A stretch of 64,000 bases of DNA, from contig NZ_LIVZ01000005.1 in assembly GCF_001905845.1 (NCBI RefSeq), positions 124,001-188,000 of the forward strand. The letters are read 5' to 3'. The stretch's first letter is position 1; each line of letters opens with the position of its first letter. The position numbers were made by a program, and so were the translations under genes. Shown here one piece after another: positions 33,928-41,304 of the stretch. Source of the stretch: Streptomyces sp. TSRI0107 (lineage in GTDB: Bacteria; Actinomycetota; Actinomycetes; Streptomycetales; Streptomycetaceae). A model generated the notes under the pieces. The model made no database searches and had not been told where the DNA came from. It saw only the letters and a list, made by a program, of their open reading frames with translations.

Positions 33928-35025
33928 TTACTCAGCAGTGGATGTGATGCGCCACAAGGGAGCGTCGTACTGCTCTGGACGGCTACTGATGAGCAGTTGG
34001 CGCAGGTCCTCGCGGAGGGAGCCGTTGAGGCTCAGCGCCTCGGTGATGCGGCGGAACGTCGTGTGGGTGACTCCGCGGTTCCGGGCCTCGGCCTCGAACT
34101 GGTCGAGTTGGGCCAGCACGGTCTCGGGGTCGAGCTTCACCGGTGGCTGCTCTCTGAGCCATGCAGCCTTGTTGCGCTCGTAGTCGATCTCCGAGTAGCC
34201 GCAGATCTCGCGGCTGTGTGCTTCTACCTCGTCCAGTGTGGCGGTCGCCATGATGGCGCGGGCCAACTGGTTGCGGCTCAGCGCTTCGTCCAGATCGACC
34301 TCATGGACGGTCGGTCCTTCGTCGGTGAGGGGGACGGGGAGTCCGGCGTCCCGCATCTCGCACGTACCGCGTACGCCTTGGGCTGTCGCCGCGAGCATCC
34401 CGGTTGCCTCGGAGGGGTGCCACTCCATTACTGAGCTGATCGGCTCAACATCCTCGGCTGTGAAGGTGTGGATCAGTGGGCCGAGCAGGTCGCGCAGTTC
34501 ATCGGGAGGCAGCTCACCGTCTAGACCGGGGCCTGCCACCAGGAGGCGGATCGGTGCGTTCACCTCGCAGCACGCGGCGAGCGTGACGGCGTCGGCAAGC
34601 GGGCTTTTCAACGTCGGTTCATCGCCTCGGGCGAGGATGTCGCCACCTACGTCAAGAAGATCGATCGACTCCGGTGAGAAGTGGCTTAGGAGCTCTTCGA
34701 GTTGGCGGGTGATCCCCTCGACTCCATGGTGCGGATCGATCAGCGCGAAGGTGTGCGGGAGCTCTGCTGCGAGTCGGGGGAGGGTAGAGCCTGCCGGTGC
34801 GATCGGGCGCGCTTCGGCCGGCACGGCCCAGACCGCTGGGGTGAGGGGTTGGAGACCAGTGAAGTTCTCTGGTCCTCGGGGGCCTGGTACCGGGTCGATC
34901 AGCAAGCGGTCCCACGCGTACGTGAGGATCACCGCCTGGTCGTCGTCGCCGTAGAGGGCGGCGTGAAGCATTGCGGCGGCGACTGCGTCGCCCCCTCCTC
35001 CTGCTGCGACGATCAACCGCGTCAT
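33928..35025 (-). CDS. DUF1152 family protein
   Basis: This 365-residue protein is of the DUF1152 family. It begins with a Gly-rich nucleotide-binding-like loop (LIVAAGGGGDAVAAAML), has a conserved LLDVGGDILARGDEP segment near residue 125 and DAVTLAA near 145. The biochemical role is unknown. It occurs in actinomycete AICEs near GntR regulators. It is divergent from the GntR gene across an 81-bp region that carries an operator-like palindrome, so both are probably controlled by that regulator. Confidence 0.75.
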   Translation of the reverse strand: MTRLIVAAGGGGDAVAAAMLHAALYGDDDQAVILTYAWDRLLIDPVPGPRGPENFTGLQPLTPAVWAVPAEARPIAPAGSTLPRLAAELPHTFALIDPHHGVEGITRQLEELLSHFSPESIDLLDVGGDILARGDEPTLKSPLADAVTLAACCEVNAPIRLLVAGPGLDGELPPDELRDLLGPLIHTFTAEDVEPISSVMEWHPSEATGMLAATAQGVRGTCEMRDAGLPVPLTDEGPTVHEVDLDEALSRNQLARAIMATATLDEVEAHSREICGYSEIDYERNKAAWLREQPPVKLDPETVLAQLDQFEAEARNRGVTHTTFRRITEALSLNGSLREDLRQLLISSRPEQYDAPLWRITSTAE

Positions 35026-35063
35026 GGGCTCAAGACTACGGGGTGGACCCTTGACTGCTCACC

Positions 35064-35089
35064 CTATAGTGGCCAGAGGCTATAGCCAC
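35064..35089. promoter_or_regulatory. Operator-like site before first gntR
   Basis: The region contains the perfect palindrome GGCTATAGCC (35078-35087) within GAGGCTATAGCCAC, and an adjacent half site CTATAGTGGCC. It matches the GTGGCTANNGCCAC pattern found twice downstream of the gene. It lies between the divergent DUF1152 and gntR genes. Confidence 0.6.
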
Positions 35090-35106
35090 CTGGACGAGGA
35101 GGGGAC

Positions 35107-35847
35107 ATGCCTCAGATTGAGGAGGCGCAGCCGAAGTATCTCCAGATCGCGCACTTCATCCGTGATCAAATTCTTCGGGGCGACCTGCGGCCCGGGGACG
35201 AGGTCCCTTCGGAGCGGCAACTGGCGGCGGACTGGAAGGTGTCCCGGCCAACGGCGGCGCGGTCGCTGGAAGCGCTGAGCCATCAGGGGCTCGTCGAGAA
35301 GCGGCAGGGTTCCGGCACGTACGTGCGGAGCCTTGAAGTGAACCGGCGGGCACGTGAGTTGTACGGGCGGGCCAGGCAGACCGGGAAGATCTACACGCCC
35401 GGTGAGTACGCCGTGATCACGTCGGCTGGGTGGCTTGAGGCGCCGGATCACGTTGCTGAAGCGTTGGGCCTGGTGAAGGATCGGCGGGCCGTGCATCGCC
35501 GGCGTGTGACCAACAACCAGGACGGGCCCATCACGCTGTCCACTTCCTGGTTCGCGCCGGACGTCGGGCAGCGGGCGCCCAAGCTTCTGGAGCCGGAGCG
35601 GATCCAAGAAGGCACCCTGATGTACGTCGAGAACATGACGGGACGGCAGGGGAGTTACGCCGAGGACCGCATGTGTGCCAGGCAGGCGACCGATGAGGAA
35701 GCGTCAGACCTCCAGCTCGATCCCGGCTCTGCGGTGTTGATCGTGCATCACGTCGTCTTCGACCTCCAGGACCGGCCGTTGGAGTTCGCCGAAGCCACTT
35801 ACCCGCCGCACCGCTGGGCGTTCGAGCAGGGATATCCGCTCACCTGA
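35107..35847 (+). CDS. GntR-family regulator with UTRA domain (first)
   Basis: This 246-residue repressor has an N-terminal GntR winged helix (YLQIAHFIRDQILRGDLRPG, then SERQLAADWKVSRPTAARSL, residues 11-58) and a C-terminal UTRA effector-binding domain ending in LEFAEATYPPHRWAFE. The ATG has GAGGAGGGGAC upstream. Copies of a GTGGCTANNGCCAC palindrome lie before and after the gene, so it probably represses itself, the DUF1152 gene and the small operon downstream. Its effector is unknown. It resembles regulators of pSAM2-like elements. Confidence 0.88.
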   Translation: MPQIEEAQPKYLQIAHFIRDQILRGDLRPGDEVPSERQLAADWKVSRPTAARSLEALSHQGLVEKRQGSGTYVRSLEVNRRARELYGRARQTGKIYTPGEYAVITSAGWLEAPDHVAEALGLVKDRRAVHRRRVTNNQDGPITLSTSWFAPDVGQRAPKLLEPERIQEGTLMYVENMTGRQGSYAEDRMCARQATDEEASDLQLDPGSAVLIVHHVVFDLQDRPLEFAEATYPPHRWAFEQGYPLT

Positions 35848-35885
35848 TGGCTCGGCACTTCGACAGTACCGCTTGCGCGCCGCGA

Positions 35886-35923
35886 GTGGCTAATGCCACC
35901 ATCCAGTAAGTGGCTAAGGCCAC
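35886..35923 (+). promoter_or_regulatory. Two direct GTGGCTANNGCCAC operators
   Basis: GTGGCTAATGCCAC (35886-35899) and GTGGCTAAGGCCAC (35910-35923) are near-palindromes spaced 24 bp apart, directly upstream of the zinc-finger peptide gene. They share the pattern of the site before gntR. Confidence 0.65.
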
Positions 35924-35944
35924 TTGACCGGAAGGGGGCACGGA

Positions 35945-36118
35945 GTGACGAGTCAGCGGCCGGACCGGGGAGCTCACTTACCTTGCCGGGGTTGCCGGGG
36001 GCGTGGCTGGAAGCGTGTCAGCTCGCGTACGTCCCTGGCGCTCGCCGCTGTCGCCGACCGCACTCGTGCCACATCGAAGCGGCGCTGCCTCGACTGCGAC
36101 GGCAGCGGCAAGGAGTGA
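35945..36118 (+). CDS. Small DnaJ-type zinc-finger peptide
   Basis: This 57-residue basic peptide has two CxxCxGxG-like motifs (CRGCRGRG and CLDCDGSG), as in the DnaJ zinc-finger, so it probably binds one zinc ion. The GTG start is chosen for the GGAAGGGGG about 10 nt upstream. Such peptides are common in Streptomyces mobile elements; the role is unknown. Codon 12 is a rare TTA (35978-35980), making translation dependent on the bldA tRNA. It is followed 6 bp later by the ATPase-fold gene. Confidence 0.6.
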   Translation: MTSQRPDRGAHLPCRGCRGRGWKRVSSRTSLALAAVADRTRATSKRRCLDCDGSGKE

Positions 36119-36124
36119 GCGCGG

Positions 36125-36562
36125 ATGGCTTACACGATCGACCGCTACCCCTGTGAAGACTCCCCGCGACTCGGAGCGATGACCTTGCATCCGACCCCGG
36201 AGTCCGTCCCCCGGGCTCGACGCTGGTTCCGGAAGTTCATCGCCCCATACAACCCGGCCTGCTCGGTCGAGGACTGCGTGCTGATGATCTCGGAGCTGGT
36301 GACCAACGCCATCCGCTACGGGCAGGCGGACGAGCCGTGGCAGGTGCGGGTGGAGTGGTTCCGGGAGGAGACCTCGCTGCGGGTCGAGGTACACAACCCC
36401 GGTTTCCCGGCGAACGTACGGCTCCGGCGCCCCGATGCCAACGACGCCCACGGGCGGGGACTGCTGCTGGTCGACTCGATCGCCGAGTCGTGGCACTCCG
36501 GGCCCAGTCGCTTCGGCGGGACGGTGGTCTCCTTCGTGGTGGCCGATGCCTGGCCGTCGTAA
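36125..36562 (+). CDS. Anti-sigma-like HATPase_c protein
   Basis: This 145-residue stand-alone GHKL ATPase domain resembles RsbW-type serine kinases. The N-box SELVTNAIRYG (residues 56-66), a degenerate G1 (VEVHNPGFP) and a G2 (HGRGLLLVDSIAESW) are present. Streptomyces has many such proteins, some of which bind sigma or anti-anti-sigma factors. Carried on the element between the two GntR genes, it may alter host sigma control. The ATG follows the zinc-finger gene after 6 bp, so the two form one transcript. Confidence 0.8.
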   Translation: MAYTIDRYPCEDSPRLGAMTLHPTPESVPRARRWFRKFIAPYNPACSVEDCVLMISELVTNAIRYGQADEPWQVRVEWFREETSLRVEVHNPGFPANVRLRRPDANDAHGRGLLLVDSIAESWHSGPSRFGGTVVSFVVADAWPS

Positions 36563-36610
36563 GGGCAATACCCTCCCTTGGTACTGCGCCGGCGGATTCG
36601 TCGCTAGTCT

Positions 36611-36632
36611 GGTTGACCAGTTGACTTGGCCA
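36611..36632 (+). promoter_or_regulatory. Operator-like site before second gntR
   Basis: This contains CCAGTTGACTT (36617-36627), one mismatch from the reverse complement of the AAGTCAACTTG core that is repeated before the transfer operon at 37797-37850. It overlaps the expected promoter of the second gntR gene, so autorepression is likely. Confidence 0.55.
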
Positions 36633-36654
36633 ATCTCGACAGGCGGCGGCGTTC

Positions 36655-37383
36655 ATGGCGTATGAAGTGGAGGCACCGAAGTACGTCCGCCTCGCTCAGA
36701 CCATTCAGCAACGCATCGAGGACGGCACGTATCCGCCCGGCACCCGCGTGCCCAGTGAGAACCAACTGGTGCAGGCCTTCGGGATGTCCCGCCCGACCGT
36801 CGTCCGGGCGCTTGAGCTGCTGAAGCGTGACGGCTGGCTGGAGTCACGGCAGGGGTACGGCACGATCGTGCGGGGGCGTCCGGCGGTAGTCGAGCAAAAG
36901 GACCGCCGGGGGAGTGAAGCGCTCGCACGTGACGAGTCGCAGTCCCCCGGGCGGCTCGTTGAGGTCGGTCGCGTCCCCGTTCCGGCGCGCGTCGCCTCCG
37001 TACTCGGGCTGCCGAAGCGGGCCAAGGTCCTCATGCGCCGGTTCCTCGTCATGGAGGACGGCGAACCCGTCGAGCTGGTCTCGTCGTACTTTCCCGCCGG
37101 CCTGGTCGAGGGCACCGAACTGGAGAGTGCCGACGCTCTGAGCGGCAGCACCCGCGCGCACCTGGAAGCACGCAAGAAGGTCCGCTTCGACCACGTGACG
37201 GAACGGGTATCAGCCCGGCTACCTGCACCCGCCGAAGCCGAACTTCTTGACGTCCCGGACGGTGTTCCGGTGCTGAGTGTCCTCGTCGTTGCGTGCGACG
37301 CCTCCGGGCAAGCGCTGCAAGTCTCTGACGTGCTGCTTCCTGCCGATCGGCAGGAGCTGGAAGACACCTACCGCCTGCACTGA
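36655..37383 (+). CDS. GntR-family KorSA-like transfer repressor (second)
   Basis: This 242-residue GntR/UTRA protein has a winged helix (YVRLAQTIQQRIEDGTYPPG, then SENQLVQAFGMSRPTVVRAL; residues 9-60) and a UTRA domain. It sits directly before the transfer operon, the place of KorSA in pSAM2, where the repressor controls its own gene and the transfer functions. AAGTCAACTTG-type operators before this gene and before the SCO3933-type/transfer operon support that role. The ATG follows GGCGGCGG rather than a strong GGAGG. The effector is unknown. Confidence 0.85.
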   Translation: MAYEVEAPKYVRLAQTIQQRIEDGTYPPGTRVPSENQLVQAFGMSRPTVVRALELLKRDGWLESRQGYGTIVRGRPAVVEQKDRRGSEALARDESQSPGRLVEVGRVPVPARVASVLGLPKRAKVLMRRFLVMEDGEPVELVSSYFPAGLVEGTELESADALSGSTRAHLEARKKVRFDHVTERVSARLPAPAEAELLDVPDGVPVLSVLVVACDASGQALQVSDVLLPADRQELEDTYRLH

Positions 37384-37396
37384 GCCCGGTCCAGGG

Positions 37397-37722
37397 CTAG
37401 CCATCCTCCCGGCCGGGAAGTGGTGCGCCCTGGAGAAACGCTCGGTAAGCGTCCGCGGCGTCATCCTCCACGGTCGGCCCTTCCGGTCCATACCGGGTGT
37501 CGCTCCCGTCGCGTTTCGGCCCGGAAATCCAGAAAGCCTCATCAGTCTCGACGTCGTAGAAGTTCGCGTCGAACAAGCCAGACCCGTGGCGCGCCGCAGG
37601 GTCCGACCTTGGAAGTAGGCGGTCTTCCAGGTCTTGGAGAAGTCCACCCACCCGATCCACGAGGGTCCGCGGTCGGTGTCGTGGCCCGTCTTGAGCTGCA
37701 CGAACATGATTCGGCGAGGCAT
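37397..37722 (-). pseudogene. Frameshifted hypothetical gene of AICE
   Basis: The start at 37722 reads MPRRIMFVQLKTGHDTDRG and SWIGWVDFSKTWKTAYFQG in one phase. The downstream part (FDANFYDVETDEAFWISG, ADAYRAFLQGAPLP) is in another phase and ends at 37397. The total length (326 nt) is not a multiple of three, and the switch lies near 37585. Together the parts look like one conserved Streptomyces protein of about 108 residues. It is either a true frameshift mutation or a sequencing error. The function is unknown. It is divergent from the transfer operon and shares its operator region. Confidence 0.65.
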
Positions 37723-37796
37723 GGTCCCAGCTTGGCCGGTCGTGCTCCTCCGGCAAACCGAGTTTGTGGATCGACCCGATGGCCCAACCGTTCCAG

Positions 37797-37850
37797 CTTG
37801 ACAAGTCAACTTGGCATCCCTAGCTTCGAACTTGCTAAGTCAACTTGTCA
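37797..37850. promoter_or_regulatory. Tandem AAGTCAACTTG operators before transfer operon
   Basis: The core AAGTCAACTTG occurs at 37803-37813 and 37837-37847, each flanked by partial palindromic extensions (CTTGACAAGTCAACTTGG; CTTGCTAAGTCAACTTGTCA), 34 bp apart. They lie upstream of the SCO3933-type gene, and a related site precedes the KorSA-like gene. This is the expected arrangement for KorSA-like repression of transfer. Confidence 0.65.
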
Positions 37851-37886
37851 GGCGGCGAGTTGATCGACTCAGAAGGAGAAATCTCT

Positions 37887-38237
37887 GTGCGTGTGATCCG
37901 TGTTGACGCCTCGACCGCGACGATCCTGCTCACCGAAGCGCCGGCGCCGAAGGTGCGCGACCGGCAGACAGGTGAGATCGCCAAGGACGCCGTGAGCGGT
38001 GAGGCGCTGATGACCATCGGCGTCGTCTACATCGACGAGGGTGAGTCGTCGCTGATCCAGGTCACCATCCCGGAGAGCGGTGTGACGGACGGCTTGGCCG
38101 TCGGCGCCCCGGTCTCCCTCCCCGGCCTCGTCGCCCGGCCTTGGCAGAGCGTGTTCAACGGCCAGCAGCGGCACGGCATCGCCTACCGCGCCACGGCCGT
38201 CATGCCCGGCACCTTCCAGATGGCTCAGGCGGGCTGA
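37887..38237 (+). CDS. SCO3933 family regulatory protein
   Basis: This 116-residue protein matches the small regulatory protein found between korSA-like and tra genes in SCO3932-3937-type elements. The chain is beta-rich (VIRVDASTATILLTEAP, ALMTIGVVYIDEG, LIQVTIPESGV) and ends in a conserved HGIAYRATAVMPG. The GTG at 37887 is chosen because AGAAGGAGAA lies 8 nt upstream; an ATG 42 nt earlier falls within the operator region. It may act as a regulator of transfer; the mechanism is unknown. First gene of the transfer operon. Confidence 0.75.
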   Translation: MRVIRVDASTATILLTEAPAPKVRDRQTGEIAKDAVSGEALMTIGVVYIDEGESSLIQVTIPESGVTDGLAVGAPVSLPGLVARPWQSVFNGQQRHGIAYRATAVMPGTFQMAQAG

Positions 38238-38242
38238 TCGAC

Positions 38243-39616
38243 GTGACCGACCTGGTGACGTTGGCCGAGCTGGGCGGACCGCTCGCCGTGATAGGCGGCG
38301 CGGCCTACGCCCGGCACGCCCACCCGGCGGCGTACTGGTCCACGGTCGGGCTGCCGCTCTCGGTGGCCCGGCTGCTGGCCTCGTACTCCTCGACCATGGA
38401 CGCCTGCGGGCTGACCGTCGAGCCGTCCCGCTGGCGGGCCCTGGCCGTTCGCGCCACGACGCGCCGTGAGGTGCGGCCGGTCCCTCCGCGTCGGGGAATG
38501 ATCCGGCCCACTTCGACCGGGCTCCGGGTGCGGCTGCGGCTCGCTCCCGGACAGGAACCGGCGGACGTGGCCGCCTCGGCCGAACGGCTGCGGCACGCCT
38601 GGGGCGTCCACGCCGTGTACGTGCGGGACGTCAAGCCTGGTGTCGTCGAACTCCGGCTCGTCGGCTACGACGTCTTACGCAAGGTGCGCATGCCGCGCCG
38701 CATCGACAGAGGGCTTCTGCGGGTGCCGGTGGCCCTCCGGGAGGACGCGACCGCGTTCGTCCGCGACTACCGCGCCGTACCGCATGAACTCGTCCTCGGC
38801 GCCACGCTGTCCGGCAAGTCCATGTACCTCCGACACCTCATCTCCGGCCTCGCGGCCCAACCCGTCGCCCTGGCCGGCATCGACTGCAAGCGCGGCGTCG
38901 AGCTGGCGCCCTTCGCATCGCGGCTCTCCGCGCTGGCGACCGAGCCGGACGAAGCGGCCGAGCTGCTGCCTGTCCTGGTCAAGGAAATGGAGGACCGATA
39001 CGACCTGATCAAAGCTCGGCAGGGCATCGCCCCCGGCACCCCGGAAGAGGAGATCACCTCGGACGTCTGGGGCCTGCCGGAGAGTGAACGTCCGGCCCCC
39101 ATCGTCCTGTTCGTCGACGAGGTTGCGGAACTCTTCCTCGTCGCCACCCGCAAGGATGAGGAACGGCGGGATGAGATGGTCACTCACCTCATCCGGCTCG
39201 CCCAGCTCGGCCGCGCGGCCGGCATCTACCTCGAAGTGTGCGGGCAGCGCTTCGGCGCCGAACTGGGCAAGGGCGCGACCATGCTGCGGGCCCAGCTGAC
39301 CGGCCGTGTCTGCCACCGCGTCAACGACGAAGCCTCCGCCAAGATGGCGCTCGGCGACATCGCGCCCGAAGCGGTCGATGCGGCCTGCTCCATCGCCCCC
39401 GAACTGCCCGGCCTGGCCGTCGTCGGCGACACCTCCGGCGGCTGGTCCCGCATCCGCACCCCGTACCTGTCCCTCGCCGACGCTGCGGCCACCTGCCGGG
39501 AATCGGCGCACCTCGCCCCGGACGTACCGGCGCTCGCGCCCTTCCGGCCGTACGTCCCGCCCGTGCCTGCAGTGGCCTCCGGGACCGCGACCGTTCCCTG
39601 CCCGGTGACCGAGTAG
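38243..39616 (+). CDS. FtsK/SpoIIIE-like conjugal DNA translocase (TraSA type)
   Basis: This 457-residue transfer protein moves double-stranded DNA between hyphae in Streptomyces elements. After an N-terminal region of about 140 residues with a possible membrane-associated segment, the FtsK-type ATPase has Walker A GATLSGKS (near residue 190) and Walker B IVLFVDEVAEL (near 290), followed by the RAAGIYLEVCGQR sensor region. It is the only DNA translocase in the element, as in pSAM2 and SLP1. The GTG start lies 5 nt after the previous stop. A rare TTA leucine codon at 38675-38677 would make transfer depend on the bldA tRNA and thus on development. Confidence 0.88.
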   Translation: MTDLVTLAELGGPLAVIGGAAYARHAHPAAYWSTVGLPLSVARLLASYSSTMDACGLTVEPSRWRALAVRATTRREVRPVPPRRGMIRPTSTGLRVRLRLAPGQEPADVAASAERLRHAWGVHAVYVRDVKPGVVELRLVGYDVLRKVRMPRRIDRGLLRVPVALREDATAFVRDYRAVPHELVLGATLSGKSMYLRHLISGLAAQPVALAGIDCKRGVELAPFASRLSALATEPDEAAELLPVLVKEMEDRYDLIKARQGIAPGTPEEEITSDVWGLPESERPAPIVLFVDEVAELFLVATRKDEERRDEMVTHLIRLAQLGRAAGIYLEVCGQRFGAELGKGATMLRAQLTGRVCHRVNDEASAKMALGDIAPEAVDAACSIAPELPGLAVVGDTSGGWSRIRTPYLSLADAAATCRESAHLAPDVPALAPFRPYVPPVPAVASGTATVPCPVTE

Positions 39617-39698
39617 CCGTACGCAACCCATCGGCCGGCGTGGCCGTACCGCGCCAAGTCCCTACCCCACCATGCCCGGAACCGGAAGGAGTGGCGCC

Positions 39699-40295
39699 GT
39701 GCGTTCCCTGCCCGTCCGCCTCGACGCCGTACTCGTCCAAGCCCTGATCCCTGCCGCGCTGTCCTTCGCCCACCTGCACGACCTGGCCGCAGCCGCCGGA
39801 CAGGACGGCTGGAAGGCGTGGGCCTATCCGGTCTCCGTCGACCTGCTGTTGGTGGCGGCCTGGCGGCGACTGCGTTCCGGCGGGTCGAAAGCGGCCGGGT
39901 GGTGCTGGTTCCTCATCGCGCTGACCGCGTCGCTCGGCGCCAACGTCGCCACGGCGGGTCTGCTCGACCTGGACGCCGTACCGGCCTGGCTACGGATCCT
40001 CGTCGCCGGATGGCCCGCGGTCGCCTTCCTCGGCGGCACGCTCCTCGCCCACGGCTCGACCGCAGAGCCTGAAGCGGCCCCGGCCCCGACGCCTGAGCGG
40101 CCCGCTGTCGAAGCGGCGCCCGAACCGGCCCCGTCACCTGCCACCCCCGTTCCGCCGGCCCTCGTCACACACGCCCGCAAGGTCGCCGACGACCACCGCG
40201 CCCGGACCGGAACCCCCATCGATACCCCGACCCTCCGCGCCCGGCTCGGCGTCCCCCTACCGCTCGCCGAAGCCATCGCCGCCCAACTCACCTGA
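39699..40295 (+). CDS. SpdB-like DUF2637 membrane protein
   Basis: This 198-residue protein has about four membrane segments (LIPAALSFAHLHDLAAAAG, WAYPVSVDLLLVAAW, GWCWFLIALTASLGANVATA, ILVAGWPAVAFLGGTLLA) of the DUF2637 type, then a Pro/Ala/Glu-rich linker and a C-terminal helix-turn-helix-like end (TPTLRARLGVPLPLAEAIA). Such proteins, called Spd or TraB-associated, spread the element along the recipient mycelium. The GTG at 39699 has GGAAGGAG 7 nt upstream and is preferred to an ATG 27 nt earlier. Confidence 0.78.
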   Translation: MRSLPVRLDAVLVQALIPAALSFAHLHDLAAAAGQDGWKAWAYPVSVDLLLVAAWRRLRSGGSKAAGWCWFLIALTASLGANVATAGLLDLDAVPAWLRILVAGWPAVAFLGGTLLAHGSTAEPEAAPAPTPERPAVEAAPEPAPSPATPVPPALVTHARKVADDHRARTGTPIDTPTLRARLGVPLPLAEAIAAQLT

Positions 40296-40315
40296 AGACA
40301 GGAGCACTTCCACAC

Positions 40316-40516
40316 ATGCGCCCGTCCACGCTCCGCGCCCTCGACCGCGCCGCCGAGCTGACCCGCCAGAACCGCCTCACCGAAGCAGTGCTTATCGCCG
40401 AACCCGTGATCCTCACCGCCGACGAGTACGAGGGCGAAGAGATCCGGCGGAGGCTGCTTCACCACGTCGCCGACTTCACCGGCGAGAACCATCCCGACTC
40501 GAAGGAGCTGCCCTGA
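40316..40516 (+). CDS. Small 66-aa helical protein of transfer operon
   Basis: A small, mostly helical, charged protein (LRALDRAAELTRQNRLTEAV, then DEYEGEEIRRRLLHHVADF), found at this position in AICE transfer operons. It is preceded by GACAGGAGCAC and overlaps the next gene by 1 nt (TGATG). No function is assigned. Confidence 0.65.
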   Translation: MRPSTLRALDRAAELTRQNRLTEAVLIAEPVILTADEYEGEEIRRRLLHHVADFTGENHPDSKELP

Positions 40517-40707
40517 TGCCCGCCAACCCGCGTTTCCGCCGGGTCGTCCGGATCGGCCCCGTCCAGGTCGGCACGCACTACGACGGCCGGGGCCGCGAGA
40601 AGCACGCCGCCGTGTGCACGGCTCCGCGCTGCGGCTTCTCCGCGGACTACGACAGCCGCGCCGCCGCCGAGCTGGCCGCCCGCACCCACCGCTGCCGCGT
40701 CCGCTGA
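40516..40707 (+). CDS. Mobile element transfer protein (SpdA-like)
   Basis: This 63-residue basic protein is of the family usually called mobile element transfer protein. It has RFRRVVRIGPVQVGTHYDG and a C-terminal Cys pattern (CTAPRCGFSADY, then HRC) that may bind zinc. It is coupled to the preceding gene (TGATG). It is needed for transfer or spread in related elements, but its biochemical role is not known. Confidence 0.7.
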   Translation: MPANPRFRRVVRIGPVQVGTHYDGRGREKHAAVCTAPRCGFSADYDSRAAAELAARTHRCRVR

Positions 40708-40716
40708 GGAGACCTG

Positions 40717-40911
40717 ATGACCGTCTCGCTCCCGCTCGTCTTCGTCCTGGGCGTCATCGCCTGGGCTGCGATCAAGTTCCTCGGCGTCCGCCTCTGGGTC
40801 GCCGTCGTGATCGCCCTGTTCGGCTTCTGGCTTTCCCAGACCTTCCTCGCCCCCGCCATCGAGACCGGCACCCGCACCGGCGTCGACGTCGTCGACGGCA
40901 CCGACAAGTGA
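40717..40911 (+). CDS. Small spread membrane protein, 64 aa
   Basis: This protein has two membrane segments (LVFVLGVIAWAAIKFLGV and WVAVVIALFGFWLSQTFLA) and a short polar tail. Small hydrophobic proteins of this kind in Streptomyces plasmids (Spd proteins) help to move the element across septa after transfer. The ATG is preceded by GAGGAGACC. Confidence 0.7.
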   Translation: MTVSLPLVFVLGVIAWAAIKFLGVRLWVAVVIALFGFWLSQTFLAPAIETGTRTGVDVVDGTDK

Positions 40912-40925
40912 CCAGGAGGCCCGCT

Positions 40926-41174
40926 GTGCTGTTCCGTCCCCAGCTCCCCGAATCCCCCCACTCGCCCACGCCCCTCACCGCGCAGCACCAAGTGCAGGCT
41001 CCGGTGCTGTCCGCCGGCCGTCCGCTCACCCCCTATGCGGGTGCGGTCGCCGCCGTGGTCGTCGTCGGCATCGTCCTCACCGCGCTCCTGGCGGCCCTCG
41101 CCGTCACGGCCGTGTCCGTGGCCATCGCCGCTGTGGTTCTGCGCTCCCTCGTCAACGGCGCGAACAAGCGCTGA
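40926..41174 (+). CDS. Spread protein with hydrophobic C-terminus, 82 aa
   Basis: This GTG-started protein (CAGGAGG, 7 nt upstream) has a Pro/Gln-rich N-terminus and a long hydrophobic segment (AAVVVVGIVLTALLAALAVT, then VSVAIAAVVLRSLV) giving one or two membrane passes. It resembles SpdC-like proteins by position and shape only. It lies between the 64-aa membrane protein and the replication gene. Confidence 0.65.
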   Translation: MLFRPQLPESPHSPTPLTAQHQVQAPVLSAGRPLTPYAGAVAAVVVVGIVLTALLAALAVTAVSVAIAAVVLRSLVNGANKR

Positions 41175-41304
41175 CGGGCCACCGGGGCGGCAACAAGCCG
41201 CCAAGCATCCCGCCGCCCCGGGGCCGTCCCTTCCACCGCCGAAACAGTCGAAAGGAAGTCCCATCATCACCCGGCAGACTCCGCCCCCGCTGGCGGAACT
41301 CTCC

